Counted from the stretch's first letter, positions 35,726-48,129 are shown. The stretch: 64,000 bases of DNA from Antedon bifida (GCA_963402885.1 OY727099.1:17937001-18001000), one strand, 5' to 3'. A program made the numbers and translations. Notes: a model not told the origin generated them from the letters alone.

Positions 35726-36097
35726 ATGAAGCTAGATGACGTTTTGGCGCGAATTGGAGAGTTCAGTCCGTATCAGTTATGGGTGTACCACTGGTACTGT
35801 ATGTTGGCCTTTTCCGTAGCTTTCCACCATCTTGGCCAGGTCTTCTTAGGCGGTGCCTCTGACCATTGGTGTGCTCCTCCGGACACCCTCACTACAAACT
35901 GTACTACTCTAGCTGAATGCCAATTGCAGAACTCAAGCTTCAGTGTTCCTGTGGATGATGAAGATACAGCCGGGAATGAACATAATTGTATGCAATATGT
36001 TTCTTACTTCAATGTTACAGAAGATGCTCCTCTGGAGGAATGTACTAATGGCTACGAATTTGATCATTCTCAGTATACTAATACAATACAGGAAGAC
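35726..36097 (+). CDS. Gene B coding exon 1: N-terminus, TM1, outer loop
   Basis: Residues 1-124, same length and phase as gene A. The ATG sits 15 bases after an acceptor preceded by a T-rich tract. A Helitron-like element ends 90 bp upstream. Confidence 0.93.
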
Positions 36098-39000
36098 GTA
36101 AGTTGAAGTTTATACCTTTCCACCATATGTCCTATTAACTAGTATGTATTTATCGGGGATAAACATACAGTAATGTAATATCAGGGAAGAGTGAAATTAC
36201 ACACATTTACTCTACCCTGATAATATTACGTCTTTTCATTTCGCTACATTTTATGTTTTTACAGCCAATATGCCAGCATAATTCTAAAAGTGATTATCCT
36301 ATTTTATACCACGTATAATTATAATACAATACATTAACAATACAATATCTGAATTGATTGGTTATAATATGTAACTAACTTATTCACGTTAGCATTGAAA
36401 AAATGTTTGTACATTTGTTTTAAGTGAAGCAGTTTCTACTTATATCTTTGGTTACATATACCCTAGCGTCTGAATGTACGATAAGATTTATCATGATTGC
36501 AGATATTATTTTTTGTTCTTTCTATTTATACATTCCTGATAAATAAACTGTTTTATCCAGTTTACATTAGTATGCAAACACAAGAGAAGTGCTGCACTTG
36601 CGCAGTCTGTATATTTCTTTGGTCTACTGGTTGGCTCGATTTTCTTTGGATCTGTAGCAGATAGGTATTTATTCTACATTTTATTTACCCTTTTATTATT
36701 GAATAATCAAACATAATGATATACATGATTGATTTACTATCTAAAAGACACACAACCATTAGTCTCATTAAGATTTATTGATTTACCCTTTGATAATAAA
36801 TTTGCTTTATAAGAACTTCCAACTTCGTTTGAATGTTTTTTAAGGAACTAGCACCTTTCATATTTTCTGTACAGAAAACATTAATTATTTCATTTATTTA
36901 ACAGAATTGGTCGTAAACCAACATTGATCATATGTGCAGTGTTACAGTCTTCTCTTGGTCTGATAACAGCATTTGTTCAATCGTTTGCTGCTTATGTCTG
37001 CCTTCGATTTCTTATCGCCACTGCGAGCATGGGCATATACCTTATAACATTTGTCTTCGGTAAGATTTTCAACTCGCTTTCCATTAACTCCATGTTCCAA
37101 AGCGTGTCGAGACACGTGGGTAAATGAAAATTCATTCGAAAATATTAAAAGTAATTCGTCAAAAAGTGGGGGTTTAAAACCATCATTTATTAACGAGGGT
37201 ATTAAATGTTGACATGTTTCTAGAAACTCAGATCAACTTGTTTTCTAAAAATAAAAAATTGATTTCTTACATTATTACAGCATAGAGTGTGTATAGAGTG
37301 TACATTTAAAGGATTCAACACATTATATCTTCGTTCTTACACGTCAGGTTTATGGACATTCTAACAATCTATTTTACTTTTTGTATCTTACATATAGCAA
37401 CTGAACTCGTTGGTTTGAAATGGAGAAATGTTGCTGGAAATGTTGTTCCAATTTACTGGGGTCTTGGCATCATGCTTTTGGCATTTTTAGGGTACTTGAT
37501 CCGTGATTGGAGAAAGCTACAGATTGTGCTGTCAGTGCCTACGGCTGTGGCTGTTATATACATGCCGTAAATATTTATTCAATTAATCATTATATCGCTA
37601 TATCGCTAATTATTCATTACTGATAAGCAATCAATTATCTAACGGTACTTTTAGTGTGATATATAATGTATCAATGCAATAAGTCAATAATACATTTTTT
37701 TAATCATTGAACAAGAACATAAATAACGAAACATTCTTGACTACTTTTTTTAAGAAATTAAATTAGAAGTAAAAAGAATTTGTCTCATTACATCTCAAAA
37801 TAAACAGAATTAAAATCATAAGCAACAAAACTAGAAATAACCACCGATTATTAGGGTAAAGAAACCTTGAACAGGAGGCCTACTTTATGTCGATGTTTAT
37901 TTTATTACATACCTATCACAGTGAATGTTAGGCGACGTCGGTAAATCAGTGTAACGATATAATAGAACTAGGCTTATTATTACTTTATAATAGCATTATA
38001 CTACAGTTAAATTACTGCGATTAATGCATTGAACAGATCATTATCAGCCATTGTAATATCACAATGAAGCCAACTTTATAGAATACAGGTACCTGTATTA
38101 GCACCAGAAAACATTGCCAAAAACACTGGTATTATTTCTATAACACTTTGAATTAATAGGCCTGATTGTGATTTCAACATCGAATGATTTACTCATCTTT
38201 GATAAAAAAAATATCAGCACGTTTCCTTAATCCATCCCTTTGTATGTTATACTAACGAAATTTAACTTCGATAAATACATTTAAGATAAATACAATTATG
38301 ATTATTTTAAATATTACCAGCTTCCTGCCAGAGTCAGTAAGATGGTTGCTTTCACAAGGAGAAGTTGCAAAAGCCGAAGCTATAATACACAGAGCTGCTC
38401 GTGCTAGTAAAGTTACCATTCCTGAACATCCGTTTGATGAAAAACTCGAGGTAAACATTATCATATCAATACATTGAGATCGCCATACTGAAGTTCTTAT
38501 GCGAGGTATGTGCATCCTCCATCCCTGTCTCAATAACTAATTTGAGAATTAATAGAAATAGAGTTTTATTAAATAATCATTTACTAGTGTATTATTTGGA
38601 TAAATTTATGTCGACAATCAATGTTTGTGTTCATTATACTGTCTACTGTACTATTTATTTTTTTTATTAAAAGTAAAATGTTTTCATATTAAATTTCCAT
38701 TCCATTTTACATTTACTTACAGTTCATGTTTTCCTGTTTATAATTATTTGCATATATATAGGCCATAATGGCTAATAATACTGTAGCTTTCATATATACT
38801 CATAGTTCCTGTCAGTGATAAATAATAGATTTAGGCATAAACTAATCATTCTTATAAATCTATATAGGAAGAAAAATCAGAGAGAAAATACACAGCACTT
38901 GATTTATTTCGTACTCCTAACCTTCGCAAAAAAACGCTCAACGTTATGTACAATTGGTAAGTTACAATATGTAAATTATTATATATTCTCAAAATATTAA

Positions 39001-42000
39001 AATATGGTAATTTTATTACATTCAATGTGATTTAATGGTCACAACGGCCGAAAACCAAGCAGCATTTGTATCTCTAACATACAGTATATGACATTCAACT
39101 GATAACAATGAGCTTTAGGAACAAATAAATATTAGTGTCAAAGCGTACCTTAACCAAAGAGTGATCTGGTACCAGGAATGTTCTAAAGGTTGAACAAGAA
39201 TTATTCGCCATCTTCACAACCAAAGTGGTTTGATCCTATACCAACATTGATTTGGTCATATGGCTGCATGGCTGCTGCTGTACACATCTAACCAATATAA
39301 TCTAACAACAAGATGCTGAGCTCCGGATGGCATCATCAGTTCCACGACCCTAAACCTTTTGATTGGACAACTGGCTTCCTCAAATGTTTGGTTAACAGAC
39401 ACCGAGCTTTGGAGAATACTGTATCTACATATTACAGTTACTGTTGATATTTGTCGCAGCAAGACATAAGATCAAACGCCTGGTAAAATTTCCGTCATTG
39501 GCAAGGCGAACTCAGCATCCTGTTGTTTGATTGCTTTGATCTAACTCAAACAGTTTCCTGTTGCTGTATTCACCATTCACACTTCGGCTAAGAAAATATT
39601 TATCGTAAGGGGAAAGGAAAGGAAAAATACTGAAGCGGAAAAATATTAATTGAAAAACTGCAATCACATAAATCTCTATTGTTCAATCACTTTTCTATTT
39701 GCATTATATTGGAAAAAACAGAGGGAGGGGAAGCCGGTGTTGGGGAGGAGTGTAAAAAATATGATAATTTGGTTACAAGAAAATTGTCATTTATAGTATT
39801 AAAACAAAGTTTAAAGCATGAATGAGATAATATGCACATGCTAACCAAAACAAAAACTTGGATCGAAAAAAAATGACCTGAAAAGAATACTCCTGTAAGT
39901 TAAAGGATAAAATGCCAAATTGTATGTCAGACAAAGAACTTTTTATAAGTAAAATCATATACTGTATATAGTTTTTCACTATGGAAGTGGATTAAAACTG
40001 CAAAATGTCTGAATTGTTTTAATCTTTATTTTTCATCTGTGTGACAAGGGGAAAATAATGAAAGAGTTTTGTCTTGATTTAATGGAAACAAGTGTGTTTA
40101 GTGAAGATACGCGGCCACGGGTCTTTTGTTGAAATGGTCATAACAATAAATAAGTGACATATTATTTATTCTTTTATTCAGGTTTGTTGTTGTCATGGTC
40201 TACTTTGGTCTTTCGCTGAGCACTGCTGACCTTGGCATTGACCCTTATGTTGCATTTATGTTGTCTGGACTAGTCGAGATTCCCGCTCGTATTTTTAGTA
40301 TATTTGCTATTGATCGCTTTGGAAGGCGTCCAATACTGGCTTTTGTTATCTTGTTTGGTGGAGCATGCTGTTTTCTAACTGTTTTTATTGGTGAGTCAAC
40401 GTTATATTTTGATACATTTTGAAATATAATGACAACTCTATTGTATAATCAATTCATATGCACTTCAGCAGCCGCGTAACAGTTATTTTTATATTGTCAA
40501 TTACCGCACCAAACTTAGTTGGTGCAACACATAGAAGCAAGACAAAAATATCAATCCCTATGATGCCGGTTTTTATAGCGCCGGGTCGCCTACATTATTA
40601 GAATCTACTTATTTTTCACATTTTTAACCTTTAAAGACGAAAACATTATTGTATATATTATTTTTACAACAAATGTACTCTGTTACCTTACAATAAACCG
40701 AGCATATGCTTGTACATAGTGATGGTCAACAACAGTGTCCAAGAGTAAGCAAGGCGTAGAATGGTGACCCTGGGGAATTAACCTTTTATTTCTGGTGTTT
40801 TTTTATTTCTCTTACTAACCTATAGCCTACATGACATACACAAAATCAGACTACAACATTGCGTGCGGTGATCTTATTCATTATTTGAAAACTACAGCTC
40901 ACTATGTCGGTTGGGCGGTCGGTCGGTCAGTTGGTCTGTCGGTTGGTCGGTAAACACTAACTCAAATTTGAGCACGCGACTGCAGCTATGTATATGAACT
41001 TGTTTATCTTAAGATAAGTACTCCGTCCAGTTCACGTAAACTTAGTTTAGTTTCCAAAATTTAATTTCCAAATTAGTTTCCAAAATTAATTCATTTGTTA
41101 TCTATATATACATTTACGTAAGGGCAAAATTCGGTAAATCGCGCGTTATTTCTAGAATGTTTACTCGATGGTATATAAAGTTGGTTCGTACTTTCGATAC
41201 TGATTTTAACCACCTGATGTAACCCTGTTTACTAATTAAATTGAGTTCGATAATTAGTTATTGACAATTAAAACGAATTTAGGTTCAACGATTTGCCCCA
41301 AATAGGGGTGTTTTCCGATCGTGGTATACACTGTCTAATGCATGTCCATCTTAAAAAATACCCGCATACAATAATACGAGGATGATTCGCATTTTCCTAT
41401 CTCCTCCTACGATAATTGTTTTTAATGGCTGAAACCGGTTGAACAGCTCGAGTACAGTATCATAATGTTGAAGACAGGCAAAAAGAATAAATAATTAAAC
41501 AGTTTATTAAATCGGAAATAGTTTACTCTATTTAGTGGTATATTATTTATAGGCCTATAAAAAAAATATTTCGTTACTTAGTGGATAATAAAGAAATCTA
41601 AAGAATAATTTAATATAAAGAATATATTTAAAAATTGTTCCTCTTTGTATCTATCCTCATCCCCAACCTTCAACCCTAATGTTAGATACAAAACACAAAT
41701 TGGGTTTGTTTAAATGAGTCCAAATCAAACATTTGGACTCATTTTGTGACAAGTTTCTCTTTTGGAAGTCATTCGCAGGGATGCTAATTTTGGTTGAGTT
41801 CATAAATCATTGTGTCTATTTATTTGTTTCTGTAAAAGACAATGTTTTATAGTCATGCGGTACGTACATTTGAAATCGCCAGTTTACACTGAAATTACTA
41901 TGTATTCGAGAACCATCTGTGGGCACGACCATCTAGTTATTAAAAATTTTGAAAACCAGGGACAGTGGGACAATTCGTTGGAAGCGAGCTAGTTGATGGT

Positions 42001-45000
42001 TACCGTTATTTGTCCTAGTTAAATGTTATAAATAAAATCTTATTGACATTTTCCACTGAAAATGGAAATTCAGTAGACCTGTAGAAAAGTCTGTAAGTGC
42101 TGTTATATTTTGTTCGGTTCGGTTGGTAGAATGACAGACAGAATGAAAAGTTAGTAGTCAGCCTGTAGAACTGTAACGTTTAATAGGTAATCCTCTACAG
42201 TATTGGTAAAGTGTTGGAAAAGTGTTCAATACAATATAATAAATAGAAAGGAATAATTATAATAACTGACAGTTAATAATAGCATACTGGTCACGTGACC
42301 CAACCTGTCCGAACGAGAGAGGCTCTCGCTGAATATAAATACAAAAAATACAAAAACAGAAACATCAATCAAATCTTTCAAAATTAACAGGAAATTGTTT
42401 TACATAATAAAACAATAAAGCATTTTCACAAGTCGAAAGAAGATCGGATCTAAAAATAAAAATTTCACTTAAAAATTTAAAATATTACGTTAAAGAAAAC
42501 TCTTTGATAATAATTGAGTTAGCGCTTACAAGTAGAACATCTTATTGTGTATTATAATAAGGGCAGTAACATAAGAAATGTTTACATTTAAAAATTATAG
42601 CTTTTGAATGTTACTTTCCATTTTATGCCCAATTTTAAATTACATTAAGATCACCATTTAATTGTTTAATTCTGAAATATTACGATATGTACAAATATCA
42701 TATAACGAAGTATCATCTAATAATAATAATAAATATAATATTAGATTTGATATTATCAACCATATCATTATTTTATGAATACAATAAATAAAAATGGACC
42801 CAAAACAGATCTTTGGGATACTCCTACTGTAATGGTCACCCAAGGACTAGTAGTTCCTTCAATAATAACACGTTGTTCGCGTGAGTAATTTTAAACCAAT
42901 TTTAGAAGAGTACCAATAATTCCATATTGATTTAATTTGTATATGATCCCATTATGCCAAACTATATCGAAGACTTCGGAAATATCAAAAATTACCGAGA
43001 TTACTTCTTTCTTTAAACCTAAAGCTCTAATAAATGTATAGAGAAGTTGATACGTTGTCGAGTCACCTGGTGTAAAACCAGATTGGAATTGAGTAAGAAG
43101 TTTATTTTCCACAAAGAATTTATATACTTTATCAAAACCTGCACGCTCAAAAATGTTTGCAAAGTTGAAAAGTATAGCGATAGGGCGGTAGTTCTCAATA
43201 AGAGATTTATTGCCTTTTTTAAATGGAGATGAATGACATTTGATTTTGTCGTGTTTATCAACAGCCTAGTAACCAGGATTTCTGCTTTAAATAAAAACAA
43301 ATAATGTTCATAATATTTTAGAAATCACCAAAACACTAGAATTTTCATAACAATATAAGGAAATTGGAACGCATCAGGCTAGATTACAAGACATTAACTG
43401 CGAACGAGTAGCGTATTTATGATATGCGCTCTCAACGGACGACGAATATAAGGCCTACAAATTGATGCAATCTAACTAATTTTTGACTTGTTTATTATTT
43501 TCCATTTATTTCTCCCTTTTCTTTTTTGTATTTAGTCACGTGTAACGCGACTCTACAGCTCACTATGTCGGTCGGTTGGTCGGTCGGTCGGTTGGTTGGT
43601 CAGTCGGTCGGTAAACACTAACTTGAGCACGCGACTGCAGCCTAGTATATGGCCTTGTTTCTCTTACTCTACCTCTTATTCTCATTTTTTATCTTACCCA
43701 ACGCGGTACGAAGGCTTGGTCAGCCAAGTGAAATCCCGCCTCCCACCTGCACTTCTGCCATCATTATTTTATTAATTTATGCCAATGATTATTGTGTGAA
43801 ACTATCACCGATGGTGATGACAATTAATATACCTGGAGTAATTGATAACATTTATGAAAAATGATGTGAAAATGTCGCCCAATTCACTCGCCGTGACTAA
43901 ACTTCATATGCGGTACCTTGCATATAGCATTTTTTTTTTAATCTAAAAATAGTGAAACGTTAAATGATTTCTCATTATAAATTCTTACCTGTATGTTTAG
44001 ATAGGTAATGTAACTTTATTCTAAACACAAATTATATTAATTCCACTTATAACTAATCGTTATTCATACTCTTCGTACCTATTTCTATAGCCCCGGGTGT
44101 ATATCGAGTGACTGTTGCAATGTCCGGAAAATTTGCACTTACTGCTGCTTTTGGCGTTGTTTACGTCTACTCGGCTGAGCTGTTTCCAACTCCTGTTAGG
44201 TAAATGTATTTTTAGATACCACATTACAATTATTCTTTAATATTAAATAATGAATATCTTTAAATCAGTCATCCAAAATCCGACAAAAATCAAGATGATG
44301 TCATGTTTGATTTCTAAGGAGATATAACTTATTTTTTTAGGAGCGCTGGAATGGGCTTAGCCTCTATGTCAGGTCGACTAGGAAGCGTCATTTCACCTTT
44401 AGCACTTGTGATCTCGGACATATGGGAACCGCTACCACTAGTATTATTCAGTTCTCTGTCGGTTACTGCAGGACTTCTTGGATTATTATTACCAGAAACA
44501 ATGGGTACTAATTTACCAGAAACAATTGAAGAAGGAGAGGCATTTGGAAAGTAAGTATCATTATGATTAAGTATTGAAAAGATAAACCATAGAATCATTG
44601 ATACAGTGTTTGATTGTACGCTCGGCGGTCATTATTCTCACAATTCATTATTACCATTTTCCAAAAGAGGATTGATCAAAGCGCTTTAAACATCGGGTAA
44701 AGAGTTCAGCTACATTCACGGAACGGAAACGATGCCGTTCAATACTGTATACAATTTTTTATTAACACAACACGGTGTCACCTCCCGTCGCTCCGTGAAA
44801 CGGAAAGCGTGAATGCAGAATAATTCATTAGAAACCAGATGCGTTTTAAGGACTTTACTAATTTTTGAAGATTTTCCACACAAAACTTGACAACCTTAAT
44901 TCTCAGTATTTTTTTATTGGTACGAGTATTTTTGTCAAAATAAACTATTAATTGTACGCCGTCTATTTAAGAAATATCTGTTTCATGATTGTGAATCGTC

Positions 45001-45309
45001 ATCTTGCTTTCTTCACATTTTAAACACTATTAATTACGAAAAAACATTTGGGACTTATTTTGTATGCGTCTTTATTTATTATTCTATGAGTTTGTTAATT
45101 GCCGCAATCTCCGAGTAGCAAAAAAACATTTGGAGCTTATTAATTAAAATTTACCGACTTTAATTTTCTATTAGTTATTTAATATCCTGATTTAAATTTT
45201 TAATTTTAATTTTTTCAGAAAGCCAAGACAAAATAAATCGAATGGAGACGCACACGAGCTGAAAGTTGCAGCTGATGATGACGAAGTCGATGAGAAGTTG
45301 GTAGTTTGA
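35726..45309 (+). CDS. SLC22-type organic ion transporter, gene B (10 coding exons)
   Basis: Coding exons: 35726-36097, 36561-36664, 36905-37059, 37398-37566, 38321-38450, 38868-38956, 40182-40390, 44091-44199, 44341-44550, 45219-45309. They total 1638 nt, 545 residues plus TGA. Phases match gene A exactly and only exons 6 and 10 differ in length, so A and B are a tandem duplication. Predicted 12-TM plasma-membrane transporter. Outer loop cysteines 49, 59, 65, 88 and 106; N-x-S/T sites at 58, 69 and 96. D-R-I-G-R-K-P, L-P-E-S-V-R-W-L, D-R-F-G-R-R-P and P-E-T-I-E-E-G-E-A-F-G-K are all present, with no stop or frameshift. The ATG follows an acceptor at 35710-35711, so the first exon is non-coding and lies upstream. 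Substrate unknown. Confidence 0.94.
36561..36664 (+). CDS. Gene B coding exon 2: TM2
   Basis: Reads F-T-L-V-C-K-H-K then A-Q-S-V-Y-F-F-G-L-L-V-G-S and A-D-R. Intron 2 is only 240 bp here, against 6.66 kb in gene A. Confidence 0.92.
36905..37059 (+). CDS. Gene B coding exon 3: TM3-TM4
   Basis: Starts I-G-R-K-P-T-L-I-I-C-A-V-L-Q and continues through L-R-F-L-I-A-T-A-S-M-G-I-Y. 155 nt, donor GTAAGA. Confidence 0.92.
37398..37566 (+). CDS. Gene B coding exon 4: TM5-TM6
   Basis: Reads A-T-E-L-V-G-L-K-W-R-N-V-A-G-N-V-V-P and ends A-V-I-Y-M-P with a split Pro codon before GTAAAT. 169 nt. Confidence 0.92.
38321..38450 (+). CDS. Gene B coding exon 5: large cytoplasmic loop
   Basis: Encodes F-L-P-E-S-V-R-W-L-L-S-Q-G-E-V-A-K-A-E and ends phase 0 at a Glu codon before GTAAAC. 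130 nt. Confidence 0.92.
38868..38956 (+). CDS. Gene B coding exon 6: end of cytoplasmic loop
   Basis: Reads E-E-K-S-E-R-K-Y-T-A-L-D-L-F-R-T-P-N-L. 89 nt, one codon longer than in gene A; donor GTAAGT splits the Trp codon. Confidence 0.9.
39780..40070. mobile_element. Decayed relic of the short TTAA MITE
   Basis: Interior words of the short MITE recur (AACTTGGATCGAAAAA, TTTTATAAGTAAAATCATA, ATTAAAACTGCAAAATG) but the ends are degraded. In intron 6 of gene B. A similar relic is at about 5665-5830. Confidence 0.4.
40182..40390 (+). CDS. Gene B coding exon 7: TM7-TM8
   Basis: Encodes Y-F-G-L-S-L-S-T-A-D-L-G-I-D, V-E-I-P-A-R and I-D-R-F-G-R-R-P-I-L. 209 nt, donor GTGAGT. The following 3.7-kb intron holds a Helitron-like element and a LINE fragment. 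Confidence 0.92.
40888..40990 (+). repeat. GGTC-type minisatellite element
   Basis: CTACAGCTCACTATGTCGG leads into variable GGTC/GGTT units and then CGGTAAACACTAACTC and GAGCACGCGACTGCAGC. Same flanks as the copy at 43548. In intron 7 of gene B. Confidence 0.6.
41101..41936 (+). mobile_element. Non-autonomous Helitron-like element, copy 2 (shortened)
   Basis: TCTATATATACATTTACG after A, CTAG before T, but the terminal hairpin and the middle of the element are deleted (836 bp). In intron 7 of gene B. Confidence 0.75.
42658..43300 (-). mobile_element. Decayed LINE reverse transcriptase (Jockey/CR1-like)
   Basis: Minus strand: N-K-L-L-T-Q-F-Q-S-G-F-T-P-G-D-S-T-T then V-I-F-D-I-S-E-V-F-D-I-V-W-H and L-N-Q-Y-G-I-I-G-T-L-L (42891-43112), then S-V-L-G-P-F-L-F-I-V-F-I and D-D-T-S-L-Y-D (42658-42830). 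The usual D-I-S-K-A-F-D is altered, with stops between. In intron 7 of gene B, antisense. Confidence 0.7.
43548..43650 (+). repeat. GGTC-type minisatellite element
   Basis: CTACAGCTCACTATGTCGG, then (GGTC/GGTT)n, then GGTAAACACTAACTTGAG and CACGCGACTGCAGCC. The conserved flanks show it is a copied element, not just a simple repeat. Confidence 0.6.
44091..44199 (+). CDS. Gene B coding exon 8: TM10
   Basis: Reads P-G-V-Y-R-V-T-V-A-M-S-G-K-F and Y-S-A-E-L-F-P-T-P-V-R. 109 nt; the next intron is only 141 bp. Confidence 0.92.
44341..44550 (+). CDS. Gene B coding exon 9: TM11-TM12
   Basis: Starts S-A-G-M-G-L-A-S-M-S-G-R and ends P-E-T-I-E-E-G-E-A-F-G-K. 210 nt, donor GTAAGT. Confidence 0.93.
45219..45309 (+). 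CDS. Gene B coding exon 10: C-terminal tail
   Basis: Charged tail K-K-P-R-Q-N-K-S-N-G-D then an acidic D-D-D-E-V-D-E run and V-V before TGA (45307-45309). Shorter by eight codons than the gene A tail. Confidence 0.9.
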
Positions 45310-45324
45310 ACCCAATTTCTAATA

Positions 45325-45333
45325 AATCCTAAT

Positions 45334-45364
<31 letters not shown>

Positions 45365-45365
45365 A
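45325..45365 (+). repeat. (AAT)n microsatellite after gene B
   Basis: About eight AAT/ATA units start near 45340, just past the stop codon of gene B. An AATAAA-like word at about 45324 could be part of the 3' end signal. Confidence 0.5.
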
Positions 45366-46675
45366 AAGAATACAATTTACCAATTATGCAATCCGAAGAA
45401 TTCTGTGAAATTCATCCTTTCCATACTTAAAATGATTGTTAGCATACGTATTCTACGCAGTTGTGGACACCTTCTTGCACTATTTGACAAGTTAAATTAT
45501 TGATAGCTATAAAAGATCTGTAAAATTGAAGATTTAATTTGAAATAGCAATAATCACAGCTACACAAATATTAATATTTTGTAAATGTAATTAGGTTATT
45601 AAAATGCTAGCCTGTAGAAATGTCTGTAAACGTGTTTAGATTGTTCTAGCTACTGTAATAGTAATTAATTGTTCATATTTTCATAATTGAAATTAAACGA
45701 AAATTTAAACTATTTTAAAATCATTAGGCGTCATTCCAGTTGCCTCCTCAATTGATACTTTTCTAACAATCATTTTACTGATTTTGATAAATATATAAAA
45801 TATACTTTGAGTGTGTTATATAATAGTAAGTGTTTTTTTTTAATAGACTTAGGTTATTAACAGTACATACTGTTAAAATATGTTACCAACATGTTTGAGT
45901 ATTATTTTATATTGCTAGTTTGTGTACACTTTGGCTAAAATGGTAACTTAATTTTTTATTTCAATCAGTATTATGCAATGTCTAAATACCTTTCACTTTT
46001 TCCATAAAAGAATTATTTAGTAGCATCTCAAGCCTACATGATCTCTATCGTAATTCTTTCAAAACAGTACTATTGTTCTTCTTATAACCATAGGCTAATT
46101 ACTTTTTCTTGAGTGAAAGTCAGCCATTTTTAATAGGATTTTTATAGTCGTATATATAATCTGATTGTCGTACATATTTAAACTATTGTTGTGATTTGGG
46201 ATCTATTACATTAAATATGAAATCTAAATATATTTGACTATTTCTTTATTTCAAATGTACTACAATGCAATTAGTAGGCCTAGGTATATTATGTTTGCTG
46301 TTTTGTTTATTTTCGTGAAGTTAGCAAAAAATCAAAATTATACTGCATCGAGAGAACTGATGATATATAATGCCTATTATTTGTTATCGGGCCGATAGCC
46401 GCATAATAAACCGGGTGGCCGAATATCTTTGTTTAGGTCTGCGCGCTATCTTTGTCCCGTTAGCGCGTCCCGTTAAGACCCGGATGATTCGGCCCATGTT
46501 AAAAGCCGTTTAAAATGTGTTTCTTAAGCCTAAACGGTCCACTTTGTCGCGGATGTCAATCATAATGTTACAAGAAGTTTAGGCGCCGATGATTATAGTC
46601 AATGATTAATACTAATTAGGCCCGTATTTATTTGAATAATTTTTTTATACCGAATAAATAAAAAAAAATAAATAA

Positions 46676-46976
46676 AATAAAAGAATATATTTTTAAAAAT
46701 TGTTCCTCTTTGCACCCATCCTCTTTCCTATCCCACAACCCGGGCCTCAACCCTAATTTTACATACAAAATACAAATTGGGTTAGTTTAAATTTGACTTA
46801 AATTTTGGACTCATTTTGTGACAAGTTTTCTTTCGGAAGTAATTCCAAGGGTGCTACTACCTACGAATCACCGTGTCTTTTTATTCGTTTCTGTAAACGT
46901 GTTATAGTCCTGCGTACATTTAAAGTCGCCAGGTTTTTTATGCTGAAATTACTATGTGTTTTCGAGAACCATCTAG
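46676..46976 (+). mobile_element. 5'-truncated Helitron-like fragment
   Basis: Matches the last third of copies 1-3 (the stretch with CTCTTTGCACCCATCCTC and ACATTTAAAGTCGCC) and ends ACCATCTAG before T. The 5' part is missing. Confidence 0.6.
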
Positions 46977-47394
46977 TAATATTGTCTCTCTTTTCAAAAT
47001 ATTGGTATTACTTTCCAAACAAACATGTATAGGAGCGCTCGAGGTGGGCAGCTTGGACAAAACAATTTTATATCAATTTTTGTCGATTTCTTGTGATTTT
47101 AATTGTATTGTCTTCAGTGATCGTGTAATTTATTTTGTGGAATTTTTACTGCCGTTTTAAATGATTTTTAACTGGTTGTTGTTTCGACGTTTCTGCTAGC
47201 CTGTGTGTATTGAGGATCACCGGTTTAAGGCTTTGCTATGTTATTGCTAGCCCACCTCTAACATTCCAGTCTTATTCGCACGTGATCCCTGACTGACTTC
47301 GACGTTTAATTTGTTCTTTTTTCTTCTGTTGGCTAACACAGCTCCATTTTAAACAAATTTATGGAACGCCGTTTACGCAACATTTCGATGATGT

Positions 47395-47660
47395 GAATTT
47401 TATTACGCGAGATATGCATGAAATGCATCGATATGAATTGAATGATGCGATATGAATGAAATGTTTTGAATGAAATGCTTTAAATCGAATGTTTTTTTTT
47501 AATGAAATGTTTTGAATAAAATATTTTGAATGAAATGTTTTGAATGAAATGTTTTGAACGAAATGTTTCGAATTAAATGTTTTGAATGAAATGTTTTGAA
47601 TGAAATGTTTTGAATGAAATGTTTTGGATAAAATGTTTTGAATGAATTGAATTGAATGCT
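47395..47660 (+). repeat. 15-bp minisatellite
   Basis: Repeats of GAATGAAATGTTTT with point variants (AACGAAATG, GGATAAAATG), about a dozen units. Confidence 0.85.
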
Positions 47661-47930
47661 TTAAAAAGTCAAACTATTTGCGGCGTATGTCATTCCCACC
47701 GCTTGGTAGCTTGACCGCGTACCGGACCTCTACATGCTAGCTTTTTCCCCCACTAACTGAATCCAAGATCAGGTCTGTTAAGATTCGCTGTAAAGGATCC
47801 ATATTGATGACAGCGGGGAGAGAGAGGAGAAGAGGGTACCAAGGCTTAAAAGGTTGAGAAATAAATCGTGAGCGGGAATGACATACGCCGCCAATAGTTT
47901 TACTTTTCAAAGCATTCAGTTAAATTTATT
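47655..47930. repeat. Inverted-repeat element (MITE-like) beside the minisatellite
   Basis: Left arm AATGCTTTAAAAAG ... ATTTGCGGCGTATGTCATTC is mirrored at 47872-47922 (GGGAATGACATACGCCGCC ... CTTTTCAAAGCATTC). Arms about 45 bp, interior about 170 bp without coding potential. Confidence 0.6.
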
Positions 47931-48129
47931 CAAAACTTCCACAGCTCAGTAGAAATTAATTTCCATTGGGTTTGGCTGGATGTCATATTTAAAAGAATTA
48001 TAATACTCGGATCATCACGTTGTTGTGTGTACTATTAAATGTAAATAGCAAAACTTGACCACGAGCAATTAAAATTATCGCTAATCCACAACTTCAATAA
48101 TTTTTCGGAGAATAATGAGGTAAATATTC

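Noticed and set aside
44329-44598. Minus-strand ORFs opposite exon 9 of genes A and B (also 20285-20470)
   Set aside because: Antisense shadows of the well-supported SLC22 exons.
44660-44830. Imperfect inverted repeat around TTCACGGAACGG / CGTGAAACGG
   Set aside because: Arms are short and imperfect with no second copy noticed; not enough to call an element.
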